From positions 308,001-372,000 of the forward strand of contig JANWYH010000001.1 in the NCBI GenBank assembly GCA_025054715.1: a stretch of 64,000 bases of DNA. The letters are read 5' to 3'. This DNA comes from Pyrinomonadaceae bacterium. GTDB taxonomy: Bacteria; Acidobacteriota; Blastocatellia; Pyrinomonadales; Pyrinomonadaceae. A program made the translations under genes and the position numbers. Numbering within the stretch: the first letter of the stretch is position 1; each line of letters opens with the position of its first letter. The notes below the pieces were generated by a model that saw nothing but the letters and a program-made list of their open reading frames with translations, had not been told where the DNA came from and searched no databases. Shown in pieces: positions 1-8,351 of this stretch.

Positions 1-1
1 G

Positions 2-745
2 TCTAAAAAGGGCGAGATGCTTGCCTTCGTAGGTAAGGGAATAACTTTTGATACCGGAGGAATATCTCTAAAGCCTGCCGAAGGAATGGAAGCGATGAAG
101 TATGACATGACAGGTGGAGGAACGGTTTTAGGCATTATGCGAGCAATAGCTCTTTTGAAGCCATCTGTGCCTGTGCTAGGAGTTGTTGCAGCTACTGAAA
201 ACATGCCCGGCGGTAAAGCAACACGCCCGTCTGACGTAGTAAAGGCAATGAATGGAAAAACTATCGAGATATTAAATACAGATGCTGAAGGACGTCTAAT
301 TTTAGCCGATGCTGTAGCTTATGCTGAAAAGCAAGGCGCAACTCATATTGTTGACATTGCAACGCTTACTGGAGCAGTCATAATTGCACTAGGTAACATC
401 AATACTGGAATAATGGGCAATGACCAAGATTTCATTGACCAGATAATTCAGTGTGGAAAAGAAACCGGTGAGAAATTCTGGCAGTTACCCATTGGAAAAG
501 AATACTCGAAAATGATCAAATCTGACATAGCAGACATAAAAAACATTGGTCCTGCAAGAAAAGCGGGAACGATTATCGGGGCAGTTTTCATACAAGAGTT
601 TGTAGATAAAGCAAAGTGGGCTCATCTGGACATTGCAGGAACCGCTTGGGCCGATGAGCCATCTCCGCATCGGTCAAAGGGTCCGACTGGTGTTGCGATA
701 AAGACCTTGATAAAACTTACAGAAAAGTTCCAAAACCGCAATTAG
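2..745 (+). CDS. pepA: Leucyl aminopeptidase (M17), C-terminal part, cut by the window edge
   Basis: The reading frame is open to the left edge, so the N-terminal domain lies outside the window. What remains is most of the catalytic domain of a cytoplasmic M17 metallo-aminopeptidase, which removes N-terminal residues from peptides using two metal ions. Counting from the first in-frame ATG at 17, the family metal ligands are visible: Lys7 and Asp12 in GKGITFDTGG, Asp30 in MKYDM, and Asp89 and Glu91 in NTDAEGRL, with catalytic Arg93. The family normally has about 480-500 residues, and the roughly 247 seen here fit a C-terminal half. The next gene follows at 780 on the same strand. Identification is secure from the motifs; the symbol assumes the PepA subgroup. 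Confidence 0.95.
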   Translation, partial: SKKGEMLAFVGKGITFDTGGISLKPAEGMEAMKYDMTGGGTVLGIMRAIALLKPSVPVLGVVAATENMPGGKATRPSDVVKAMNGKTIEILNTDAEGRLILADAVAYAEKQGATHIVDIATLTGAVIIALGNINTGIMGNDQDFIDQIIQCGKETGEKFWQLPIGKEYSKMIKSDIADIKNIGPARKAGTIIGAVFIQEFVDKAKWAHLDIAGTAWADEPSPHRSKGPTGVAIKTLIKLTEKFQNRN

Positions 746-757
746 CCTGAATTTGAA

Positions 758-779
758 AGCCCGCCGGGAGCGGTTTTTT
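758..779 (+). terminator. Weak hairpin with T-run overlapping a ribosome binding site
   Basis: CCGC at 761-764 can pair with GCGG at 770-773 around a five-base loop, followed by six T at 774-779. This is a short terminator-like structure after pepA. Its loop contains GGGAG, the best ribosome binding site for the ATG at 780, so folding could both end pepA transcripts and hide the start of the next gene. The stem is only four base pairs, so this may be coincidence. Confidence 0.3.
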
Positions 780-1622
780 ATGCGAGCTTTTGGAAATTTC
801 CTAGCTTTTCTGCTTCTTGTATTTACGCTTTCGGCGTGCTTTTTCCGCACCGATAGATACGAGTCTGAAGATCACAAGGTTTTACCAGAGATTAAAAAGA
901 GCGGAAAGACTTATCTTGATAAGGAATTAGACAAAGGAGATTTTATAGTCAGATACGAGCCAGCAAGAGATTTCGTCGAATACCAAGAAAAAATTCGCCA
1001 AGAAAAGCTTTTAGAAAAGGCAGCAGACAAACTGAATCAACTGCTTATCTTGCCGAAAGATATAAATATCATCCTAAAAGAATGCAATGAATCAAATTCC
1101 TCGTATGATTCACAGACTAGTTCTATTGTGATCTGTCTCAACATGGTGAGGTATTTTGAGAATCTCTTTCTTTCTGAAACTTCCGATATGGATGAAGCAA
1201 GGCAGAAAGCTTTCGATGCAATGAAATTTGTTTTTCTACATGAACTAGGTCATGCTTTGATAGATGTTTATGAACTCCCAATAATAGGAAACGAAGAGGA
1301 TGCCGCTGATAAGCTTTCGAGTTTTATATGTATAAATAAACTAGGTGAAGAAGGAATAAAAGCTGTCCTAACGGCAGCGGAAGCTTTTAGAATTGAAGCT
1401 AAAAAAAATAAGGGAGTGACTGATTTTTCAGATGAACACCTGCTTTCTGAGCAAAGATTTTATAACTCTTTATGTCTCATTTATGGCTTCTTGCCAGAGA
1501 AGTATGCCTACCTGGTGAATAACAAATACTTGCCAGCAAGTCGAGCATCCAAATGCCAAGAAGAATATGCTAGAGTTGTCAAAAGTTCTATACAGCTTTT
1601 GTCGAGTTGGCAAAAAGACTGA
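780..1622 (+). CDS. Putative metallopeptidase lipoprotein, DUF4344-like
   Basis: An in-frame TTG at 753 is possible, but the ATG at 780 gives a clean signal peptide and has GGGAG upstream, so I start there (280 residues). The N-terminus is a lipoprotein signal with a hydrophobic stretch ending LSAC, so Cys20 would be lipidated and the protein anchored outside the cytoplasm. A zincin-type HELGH lies at residues 154-158. It is followed by ALIDVYELPIIGNEEDAADK, in which the acidic residues could supply the third ligand. This arrangement matches the DUF4344 putative metallopeptidase family; no substrate is known to me. The neighbours are a peptidase and a secreted nuclease, which suggests an exported hydrolase group, but that is only proximity. 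Confidence 0.75.
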   Translation: MRAFGNFLAFLLLVFTLSACFFRTDRYESEDHKVLPEIKKSGKTYLDKELDKGDFIVRYEPARDFVEYQEKIRQEKLLEKAADKLNQLLILPKDINIILKECNESNSSYDSQTSSIVICLNMVRYFENLFLSETSDMDEARQKAFDAMKFVFLHELGHALIDVYELPIIGNEEDAADKLSSFICINKLGEEGIKAVLTAAEAFRIEAKKNKGVTDFSDEHLLSEQRFYNSLCLIYGFLPEKYAYLVNNKYLPASRASKCQEEYARVVKSSIQLLSSWQKD

Positions 1623-1629
1623 GTAATTT

Positions 1630-1659
1630 TTTACACACTGTTAAACAAAATTTTACAAT
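1630..1659 (+). promoter_or_regulatory. Probable sigma-70-type promoter of the secreted nuclease gene
   Basis: TTTACA at 1630-1635 and TACAAT at 1654-1659 are separated by 18 bases. They lie in an AT-rich gap about 55 bases before the nuclease ATG, which itself has a GGGAG ribosome binding site at about 1700-1704. Assignment rests on hexamer match and position only. Confidence 0.45.
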
Positions 1660-1713
1660 ACATTGTTACCATCCTACTTTTGTGAAAATCACTAAAAAGG
1701 GAGAAAAATAAAG

Positions 1714-2961
1714 ATGAAACTCGGGAAAGTTGCGTTTTTACTTGCTTTGTGTTTCTTTTTCTCGGTTGAAGCAAGATTTCAGACTACTACGATTTTGAGT
1801 GAAGGTTTTGAAAATGGAGGCAAAACCTCCTACGCCGCTGCTAGCGTGAATTTACCTTCAGGTAGCTGGTATCTTGAAGATGCCTTGATAGGTAATACTA
1901 CCAGCGATCGGAAATTTGGAAGTTATTCCGTGCGAATGCGCAATTCTGGGGTAGTTAGAATGAATTTCAACGTTTCAGGAGCTGGAACAGTTACGATATG
2001 GCATGCAAAATACGGTACTGATGGAAGTAGTAGCTGGGAGCTTTGGTATTCGACTAACAACGGCAGTAGTTGGACAAAAGCGGGCTCAACTATCTTGACA
2101 GATTCGACATCATTAGTAGCGACAAGCTTTACGATTAATATACCTGTTTCTGTGCGATTTGAAATTAGAAAAGTATCTGGTGGAGCAAATCGGATAAATT
2201 TTGACAATATTACGGTTACCTCTTATAACTCTGCAGACATCAGCGTTCATTTAACTATGGGTAACCCATCTAATGCGATGTCTAGTACGGACTCGCCTTC
2301 GAATTATCTAATGGTCAAATCTCAATACGTGCTTTCTTACAATCGGGATTATGGAACGCCAAATTGGGTTTCTTGGCATTTAGATTCAAGTTGGTTAGGT
2401 TCTGCGCCTAGACAAGACGATTTTAGAGCTGACCCAACACTTCCTTCGGGTTGGTATCGTGTTCAGCCGAGTGATTATACTGGCTCAGGGTATGACCGTG
2501 GTCACATGTGTCCTTCTGCTGATAGGACAGCAACGATTGCTGATAATTCAGCTACTTTTTTAATGACAAATATTTTGCCGCAAACGCCTACTAACAATCG
2601 CCAGACCTGGGAGAATCTGGAAAGCTATTGCAGAACGTTAGCAAGGTCAGGCAATGAGCTATACATAATTTCTGGTGGTTACGGAGTTTCAGGTTACATT
2701 GCTGGTGGAAGAGTAGTTATTCCATCTTACACTTGGAAGGTGATAATGGTTTTGCCGCAAGGAACAAACGATGTGTCTAGGGTCACAAACTCTACACGTT
2801 TAATAGCGGTTTGGGTTCCAAATACGAATAATTTAGTTAGCGATTGGCGATATTATCGTGTAAGCGTTGATTATGTTGAGTCAATGACTGGGTACAACTT
2901 TTTTTCAAACGTGCCGGATGGTATAGAAAACTTCATAGAATCTTTGGTTGATAATTATTAG
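1714..2961 (+). CDS. Secreted DNA/RNA non-specific endonuclease (NUC1 family)
   Basis: The 415-residue protein begins with a signal peptide (hydrophobic residues about 6-18, charged before). Residues about 25-170 form a beta-rich region with many Ser, Gly and aromatic residues that looks like a jelly-roll or carbohydrate-binding type module. The C-terminal half is the NUC1 (beta-beta-alpha metal) nuclease: DRGHMCPSADR carries the general-base His264, and the TNNRQTWENLE stretch after about residue 290 carries the metal-binding Asn and helix of the family. Such enzymes cut DNA and RNA without strong sequence preference, usually for nutrient release outside the cell. The start has a good GGGAG site. 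The last residues (IENFIESLVDNY) follow the fold and have no clear role. The nuclease call is confident; the N-terminal module is unassigned. Confidence 0.9.
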   Translation: MKLGKVAFLLALCFFFSVEARFQTTTILSEGFENGGKTSYAAASVNLPSGSWYLEDALIGNTTSDRKFGSYSVRMRNSGVVRMNFNVSGAGTVTIWHAKYGTDGSSSWELWYSTNNGSSWTKAGSTILTDSTSLVATSFTINIPVSVRFEIRKVSGGANRINFDNITVTSYNSADISVHLTMGNPSNAMSSTDSPSNYLMVKSQYVLSYNRDYGTPNWVSWHLDSSWLGSAPRQDDFRADPTLPSGWYRVQPSDYTGSGYDRGHMCPSADRTATIADNSATFLMTNILPQTPTNNRQTWENLESYCRTLARSGNELYIISGGYGVSGYIAGGRVVIPSYTWKVIMVLPQGTNDVSRVTNSTRLIAVWVPNTNNLVSDWRYYRVSVDYVESMTGYNFFSNVPDGIENFIESLVDNY

Positions 2962-2966
2962 AAGTA

Positions 2967-2988
2967 AGCGGCACGATTGTGTGCCGCT
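2967..2988. terminator. Hairpin between convergent genes
   Basis: AGCGGCAC (2967-2974) and GTGCCGCT (2981-2988) are a perfect 8-bp inverted repeat with a six-base loop. It sits exactly between the ends of the nuclease (+) and pseudokinase (-) genes. Neither side has a strong T-run, so termination efficiency is uncertain. Confidence 0.5.
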
Positions 2989-2992
2989 AAAA

Positions 2993-4918
2993 TCAAGGGT
3001 TTGTTTTGAACGTTTCTAATACGATTTTCAATCCGCCTCTTTTGCCGACATCTTCGCTTGAGGCTATATCTGAAAGTGAGGTTGCAAGCATCGTTAAGAC
3101 CAAACCTGTGGTTTTGTTATCTTCTGCAGGTATGAAAACTCTTTTACCGAAGATTTTTATGTTTTTCCGAGTATCGAAAGCCTCGAATCTCATCTGATAT
3201 GCTCTTTGCTGACTAATTTCGATTGAGCTCTCTGATAGGAAGCGATAATTAGGCAACTGAGCTTTTAGTTTTTGATTAGTTTGTTTAATAAGCTTCGGAA
3301 AGAGTTTCATGTCGTCTTCGAAGCTTCCAAGACTTTTGTAGAATGTTACAAGAAACTGCTCTATAGGAATATTGTTTTTGTCTTTTTTTGCTACATCAAC
3401 AAAAACACCCTTGCTAGGATAGATTTTCCAGTCAGAAGGATAGAAGAAAGAAAAGTCTCTGTAGTTTTCAGCTAAACTTCCTGTTAAGTTTTCGCCTGTA
3501 TTACGAAAGTAAAGAGTATTTGGCGGCGTTAAAGAAATTTGAGTTGTAGGGTTGACGATTTCTGTTTGAATTTCAGGTTGGGGTTTACTTCCTGTAAAAA
3601 AAAGGTAGGCTCCGAGAGCGATTAGAAAAGTGGCTAGCAGAACAGCAAGGAGAATTGACTTTAGTACAGGATTCCTTTTTTCAGTTTTTTGAACCTTATT
3701 GATTTTTGGTGGTTCTGATTTGCTAGCCACGTTTTTTGCCGATATAACTATGTTTGAGGGCTTGGGAATCTGGCTATTTTCGGACGAGTTTGGTTTGGTG
3801 ATTGAGTTATAAAAAGCCTCACCGAAATCTCTTGCCATTAAATATCTTTGAGATGGTTCGTAAGATATTGCTTTCTCAATAACGGCATCTGTGGAAGAAG
3901 AAATATCTAGTCTCAAGTTTGAAGGTTTTACTTTCATGCCTTTCCTTTGAGCTTCTAAGATTTCTTTACTCGATGCACCTTGAAATGGAAGCTGTTTAGT
4001 TAGAAGCTCATAAGAAATAATGCCGAGAGAAAATACATCGCTTAACGCGGTAGCTGGTTTTCCTTCTAGCTGTTCTGGTGATAGATAGACGATGTTGTCA
4101 CCTTCAGCGACAGCAAATTCGGTTACCTTAACTATCTCAGCACCTTTTTCGTTTCTGGTCAAAAAGATATTTTTAGGGGTCAGATTTCTATGCAAAATGC
4201 CGTTTCTATGAGCTTCATTTAGAGCTTCTGCTACCTGTCTTACTATTTTTGCAATTCTTGTAGAATCCAAGTGACCTTTTTCTTCGATTTTTTCTTCTAA
4301 AGTTTCACCTTGTGGCTTTTCAATCACAAGGAATGGATTGCCTTCCTGTAAAAGTCCTGAATCTATGGTTGCAGCGATGTTTGGGTGTTTCGTATGAGAA
4401 AGTGAAACTCTTTCTTCTGCCAAAACCTTGTCGGAAAAATCTTCGTTATAGAAAATGTAAACGAGCACTTTTTTATTCGTGATGAGATCGTCAGCTAGAT
4501 ACACGAAATTTTTGGGGTTTTGTTTTATGAAATTAGTTATTTGGTAACGTCCCTTCAGAGTTTTACCTATCAGCATTCGGGGCTTTTCCGGATTAAAAAG
4601 CTCCTTTTTTTCATTTGGTTCGATGGTTCCTGAGGGGATCTTAAATGGGTTTATTAGTCGTGTCGCTGGTTTTTTTTCTATTTCTTCTATTTCAAGGATG
4701 GAATCCGGGTCTTCGGGTTGCCAAGGTTCTATCCTTTCCGATTTTTCATAGTTTTTTTTAGTTAGGACCTTCGAAAAAACGTTTTGGATTCTATCTGATG
4801 ACTCGATACCTGGAAGCAATCTAGCTCCGTCTTTAGGGCAGAATCTTTGGTTACTCTCATAAAATGACTTGCACTTAGGACAAAAAAACTTTGTGGCTTC
4901 TCCTGAAAACATACTCAC
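2993..4918 (-). CDS. Membrane pseudokinase with N-terminal zinc ribbon and PsbP/DUF1795-like outer domain
   Basis: Domain order in 641 residues: a four-Cys zinc ribbon (Cys13, Cys16, Cys27 and a nearby partner), a protein-kinase-like fold at about 120-380, one membrane helix at about 418-442, and an extracytoplasmic domain of about 170 residues that resembles PsbP/DUF1795 proteins. The kinase core is degenerate. There is no glycine-rich loop. Ile155 stands where the ATP-binding Lys is expected. HRNLTPKN replaces HRDLKPxN, with Asn245 for the catalytic Asp. DFG is replaced by Glu267-Phe-Ala. SPEQLEG and the Asp-Val-Phe-Ser-Leu-Gly helix are kept, so the fold is probably intact while catalysis is probably lost. 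It is the last gene of a three-gene operon, overlapping the TPR gene by four bases (ATGA). I infer a scaffold or regulator for the upstream kinase. Confidence 0.8.
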   Translation of the reverse strand: MSMFSGEATKFFCPKCKSFYESNQRFCPKDGARLLPGIESSDRIQNVFSKVLTKKNYEKSERIEPWQPEDPDSILEIEEIEKKPATRLINPFKIPSGTIEPNEKKELFNPEKPRMLIGKTLKGRYQITNFIKQNPKNFVYLADDLITNKKVLVYIFYNEDFSDKVLAEERVSLSHTKHPNIAATIDSGLLQEGNPFLVIEKPQGETLEEKIEEKGHLDSTRIAKIVRQVAEALNEAHRNGILHRNLTPKNIFLTRNEKGAEIVKVTEFAVAEGDNIVYLSPEQLEGKPATALSDVFSLGIISYELLTKQLPFQGASSKEILEAQRKGMKVKPSNLRLDISSSTDAVIEKAISYEPSQRYLMARDFGEAFYNSITKPNSSENSQIPKPSNIVISAKNVASKSEPPKINKVQKTEKRNPVLKSILLAVLLATFLIALGAYLFFTGSKPQPEIQTEIVNPTTQISLTPPNTLYFRNTGENLTGSLAENYRDFSFFYPSDWKIYPSKGVFVDVAKKDKNNIPIEQFLVTFYKSLGSFEDDMKLFPKLIKQTNQKLKAQLPNYRFLSESSIEISQQRAYQMRFEAFDTRKNIKIFGKRVFIPAEDNKTTGLVLTMLATSLSDIASSEDVGKRGGLKIVLETFKTNP

Positions 4919-6168
4919 TTGATTTTGGATATTTTGACTAAAAGTCTTTTTTCTTTTGGTAAAATTGCGAGTGATTTTTTGTAAATTCTTAAAGCTTCTT
5001 GGGTATTGCCTTCTTTTTTAAGTCTATCAGCTAGGACTTCAAATTCTAGTGCTACTCTTCTTTTTTCGTTTTTGTGTGTTATGTTGAGAGCATCCTCAAG
5101 TGCTTTTTCAGCAAGAATGTAGTTTCTCTGGCGCATGTAGAGAGAAGCTAATTCAAGGTGAGTAACAAAATTGTTAGGATTCAACCGCATGCTGTTTTTA
5201 AGAAGGTCTTCGGCTTCTTTGAATTCGCCTTTAACTATAAGGGCTCGTCCTAATAAGAACAAAGCATAAGGATTTCGTGGATCAACAAGAAGTGCCTGTT
5301 TCAGAAGCTGTTCGGATTCGAAAAACTTTTGATCAGATTGAAGCACCTCAGCTACTAAAATCATCATTGGAGTATCTTTTGCTAGTTGTATTGCTTTTGC
5401 ATATAGCTTTTTGGCTTCTTCTGTGTTTCCTTTGCGATTAAGAAATCTGGCTAGATGCGCATAGGTAATTGCAAAATGAGGAGCTAATTCTATGGCTTTT
5501 CTGTAATAAGTTTCTACGTCTTGATTGAATTTTCCTTGAAGTTCGAGTGATAGACCAAGTAAATTGTATGCCATTGCGCTCGATGGTGAAACTTGCATGG
5601 CTTTCAGGGCTAGTTTTTCTGCTAGTAAGTATCGTTCTGAAAGGTTTACTCCGATGATTGGCTGAGTCAATACAAAGCTTAGTGCAATTAGTGCCTCAGG
5701 ATTTTCAGGGTTAATTTCAAGAGCTTTTTTATATAGTTTTTCAGCTTCTTCCCATCTTTGTTGATCAGCAAAAACATTGCCTAATCCATAAAATGCTCTA
5801 AAGTCTTTTGGATTAAGTAATGTGGCTTGATAATAAAGGTCTTCTGCCGCTTTGTAGTTTCTTTCATCTCTCGCAAGGTTAGCTCTTACTATAAGATTTT
5901 CATAGTCTTTTAGGATTACATCAGACGGTGTCTCGATCTCTTGAGGTATAGTTTTGGAGTTAGTAACAACTTTTTTTGTGACGGACTTCTTTGTCTGGAC
6001 GGTTGGTTTTTGCGGTTTTAGTTTTGGGTTTCTTGAACTAAGATTTTTATCGGGCGCAGGCTTCAAGGGCTTAAAAATGCCACTGCTACTTCCTAAATTT
6101 CCTAAGTCTTGACTATAGCTTGATAGGAAAAGGAAAAGAATGAACGTATTTGACAAAGCTTTTTTCAT
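4915..6168 (-). CDS. Secreted tetratricopeptide-repeat protein
   Basis: The 417-residue protein starts with a short signal peptide (hydrophobic core in residues 8-17, SYSQ after it). A Lys/Pro-rich linker to about residue 75 follows, then eight or nine TPR units to the C-terminus. The repeats show the usual pattern, for example AEKLYKKALEINPENPEALI and AEDLLKNSMRLNPNNFVTHL. TPR arrays bind peptides or partner proteins. The gene starts two bases after the kinase gene stop and overlaps the following pseudokinase start by four bases, so the three are almost certainly made together. A role as a periplasmic partner of the two membrane kinase-like proteins is an inference. No lipobox is evident. 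Confidence 0.85.
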   Translation of the reverse strand: MKKALSNTFILFLFLSSYSQDLGNLGSSSGIFKPLKPAPDKNLSSRNPKLKPQKPTVQTKKSVTKKVVTNSKTIPQEIETPSDVILKDYENLIVRANLARDERNYKAAEDLYYQATLLNPKDFRAFYGLGNVFADQQRWEEAEKLYKKALEINPENPEALIALSFVLTQPIIGVNLSERYLLAEKLALKAMQVSPSSAMAYNLLGLSLELQGKFNQDVETYYRKAIELAPHFAITYAHLARFLNRKGNTEEAKKLYAKAIQLAKDTPMMILVAEVLQSDQKFFESEQLLKQALLVDPRNPYALFLLGRALIVKGEFKEAEDLLKNSMRLNPNNFVTHLELASLYMRQRNYILAEKALEDALNITHKNEKRRVALEFEVLADRLKKEGNTQEALRIYKKSLAILPKEKRLLVKISKIK

Positions 6169-6170
6169 CG

Positions 6171-8291
6171 TTAATCACGTGCTAATCGGAATCCTAGCAG
6201 TCCATCTTTTCTAGTTGCTTCTACGTCTCCTCTTGTCGTTGATGTTATGGCGCGATTGCCGCTAGACTTGCTGATGAAGCAGCCACCACGAATTACGAAA
6301 GCATTTGGTTTGTCAAATACTGCGGGCGATCCTGGGTAAGGCTTAATTTTTGAACTTGTCCATTCCCACACGTTTCCGATGAGGTCTAAAACGCCCCACT
6401 TATTTGCTCCTTCTGGCATTGAGCCTACGGGTCTTGGTTTATTAGTTTCGACTACGGCTTTGTTTTGTTCCCATCTATCGCCCCAGGGATATAAGTTGTT
6501 TTCTGAGCCATTTCTTGCAGCATATTCCCATTCTTCTTCCGTTGGAAGTCTATAATTTACTCCATCTCGTTTTGATCTCCATTTGATAAAGGCTTGAATA
6601 TCGTCCATGTTAACGTAAACTACAGGCAGCATTTCTTCTCCTACAGGCGGCTTTCCACTGATCCAATGAGGAGGTGCTGGGTGATTAGTTTCTTTGATAA
6701 ACTGTTCATACTCTTTATTTGTTACTTCAGTTTTCTCGAGCCAGAAGTCTTTTACAGTGACTCTAAATTCTGGTTTTTCTCTTACATCTCCGTCATTTCT
6801 TCCCATTTTGAAAGTCCCTCCCGGAATAAATATCATTTCGGGACGGATAGCCTCTACAGTTGTTTTTTGAACCACGTTTTCTTCTGATAAAGTTTGAGTG
6901 CTTGAATTGTCTTTTTTCAAGTAAAAAACCAAAAATGATATAACAAGGATCAGTAATAATGAGACAAGAATTCCAGCTATTTTAATTGTAGTAAGTTTAG
7001 ACGATGGTGTTTGTTTTTCTTTCTCAAAGGGTTGGACTAGTTGGGTAGGTGGGGTTTCTCCGGTAATTAAGGGCATTGAAGGTTTTTCAATTGGTTTAAG
7101 GCTTTCCTTTAGTTCTACTGTAATTTTTGTTGAGCCATCACAAATTAGTTCTTCTTCCCAATCCTGAAAACCATGGTGACTTACTCGGATTTTATGTTTT
7201 CCGCTTTGAAGTCCGCTAATTAGAAGTTGTCCGTCATGAAAGGTTTTGCCGATTAACTTATCGTCAACAAAAACTTCCGCATTTGGTATATTTGATATTA
7301 AATGCAAGGATGACTGTTCGGTTATAATTGGAAAAGACGAAGTGGTTGCGACATAACCTACGGCGGCTTTCAGCTCAGCTACAAACTCTTCTACGGACTT
7401 CGTTCTATTTTCTCGATTCTTTTCAAGAGCACGAAGTATCACTTTTTCTAATCTTTCTGGTACCGTAACTCCAGTTGAGGAAATAGGTGGTGGAGGGCTT
7501 TGAAGATGCTTATTCATTATTGCTGGAATTGAGGATGCCTTAAATGGGACGTCGCCGGTAATCATTTGAAACAAGATAATTCCCAATGAGTAAATATCAG
7601 TTTGCGGGTTTGGTTCTTCATCGCTCCACTGTTCTGGAGCCATATAGTAAGGTGAACCCATTAGACCCGTGGTTTGAGCTTGAATGAACGAGCCTAACAA
7701 TTCTCCTGATTTTATCTTTGCAAGTCCGAAGTCGAGAATCTTGACGGCTTCGGTGAGGTTAGTTTTATCCTTGGCTATCATTATGTTGAGTGGTTTCAAG
7801 TCACGATGAACTATGCCTTGTTTGTGAGCTGCGTTGACGCCAGCACAAATACCTAAAATTAGCTCGATGGCTTTTAGTGTGGGAAGCCTTTTTTCTCTAG
7901 CTAATAGTTCTTGAAGGGATTCTCCTTCGATGTATTCCATTATGAGAAAAGGCATCTTCTCGTCAATTACGCCAAAGTCGCTAACCTGAATAACGTTGGG
8001 ATGTTTTATAGCAGCAGCAGCTCTTGCTTCTTGGTGAAATCTTGTAACTAGTTGAGGGTCATTTCCTACAAGGTCAGGTAAAATAACTTTTATTGCATGA
8101 AGCGTTTTCAAGTAAGAGTGGCGAGCTAGATAAACAACGCCCATTCCGCCCTGACCAAGTCGCCTTTCCAGTATGTATCTTTCTGAAACGATAGGTTTTC
8201 CGGGGATTGAGAAAAAAGTTTTCTCTGAGTCTGCTGGGCAAATGATTACCTCATCAAAATAGCATTTTTTACATTTAGGGCACTCTCGCAT
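6171..8291 (-). CDS. Receptor Ser/Thr protein kinase with zinc ribbon, PEGA and SUMF1-like domains
   Basis: Domain order in 706 residues: a CxxC zinc ribbon (Cys4, Cys7, Cys10, Cys18 region), a complete Hanks-type kinase at about 38-315, a PEGA domain at about 325-395, a membrane helix at about 430-455 and a SUMF1/formylglycine-enzyme-like domain at about 465-705. Kinase motifs are intact: GQGGMGVVY, Lys68 in AIKV, HRDLKPLN with Asp164, and DFGLAK with Asp187. It should phosphorylate cytoplasmic proteins on Ser/Thr. The SUMF1-like domain has the family hallmarks GNVWEW and LPTEEEWEYAAR. The two active-site cysteines of true formylglycine-generating enzymes are missing near RGGCFISKSSGNR, so it is more likely a ligand-binding sensor. 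The PEGA domain appears to precede the helix, which is unusual for a surface module, so topology needs care. First gene of the operon. Confidence 0.9.
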   Translation of the reverse strand: MRECPKCKKCYFDEVIICPADSEKTFFSIPGKPIVSERYILERRLGQGGMGVVYLARHSYLKTLHAIKVILPDLVGNDPQLVTRFHQEARAAAAIKHPNVIQVSDFGVIDEKMPFLIMEYIEGESLQELLAREKRLPTLKAIELILGICAGVNAAHKQGIVHRDLKPLNIMIAKDKTNLTEAVKILDFGLAKIKSGELLGSFIQAQTTGLMGSPYYMAPEQWSDEEPNPQTDIYSLGIILFQMITGDVPFKASSIPAIMNKHLQSPPPPISSTGVTVPERLEKVILRALEKNRENRTKSVEEFVAELKAAVGYVATTSSFPIITEQSSLHLISNIPNAEVFVDDKLIGKTFHDGQLLISGLQSGKHKIRVSHHGFQDWEEELICDGSTKITVELKESLKPIEKPSMPLITGETPPTQLVQPFEKEKQTPSSKLTTIKIAGILVSLLLILVISFLVFYLKKDNSSTQTLSEENVVQKTTVEAIRPEMIFIPGGTFKMGRNDGDVREKPEFRVTVKDFWLEKTEVTNKEYEQFIKETNHPAPPHWISGKPPVGEEMLPVVYVNMDDIQAFIKWRSKRDGVNYRLPTEEEWEYAARNGSENNLYPWGDRWEQNKAVVETNKPRPVGSMPEGANKWGVLDLIGNVWEWTSSKIKPYPGSPAVFDKPNAFVIRGGCFISKSSGNRAITSTTRGDVEATRKDGLLGFRLARD

Positions 8292-8351
8292 CTTATTTAC
8301 AGAAAATTTTACTCTCTTTTACTTGCTTCAAGCAAGAATATTTAAGCATAG

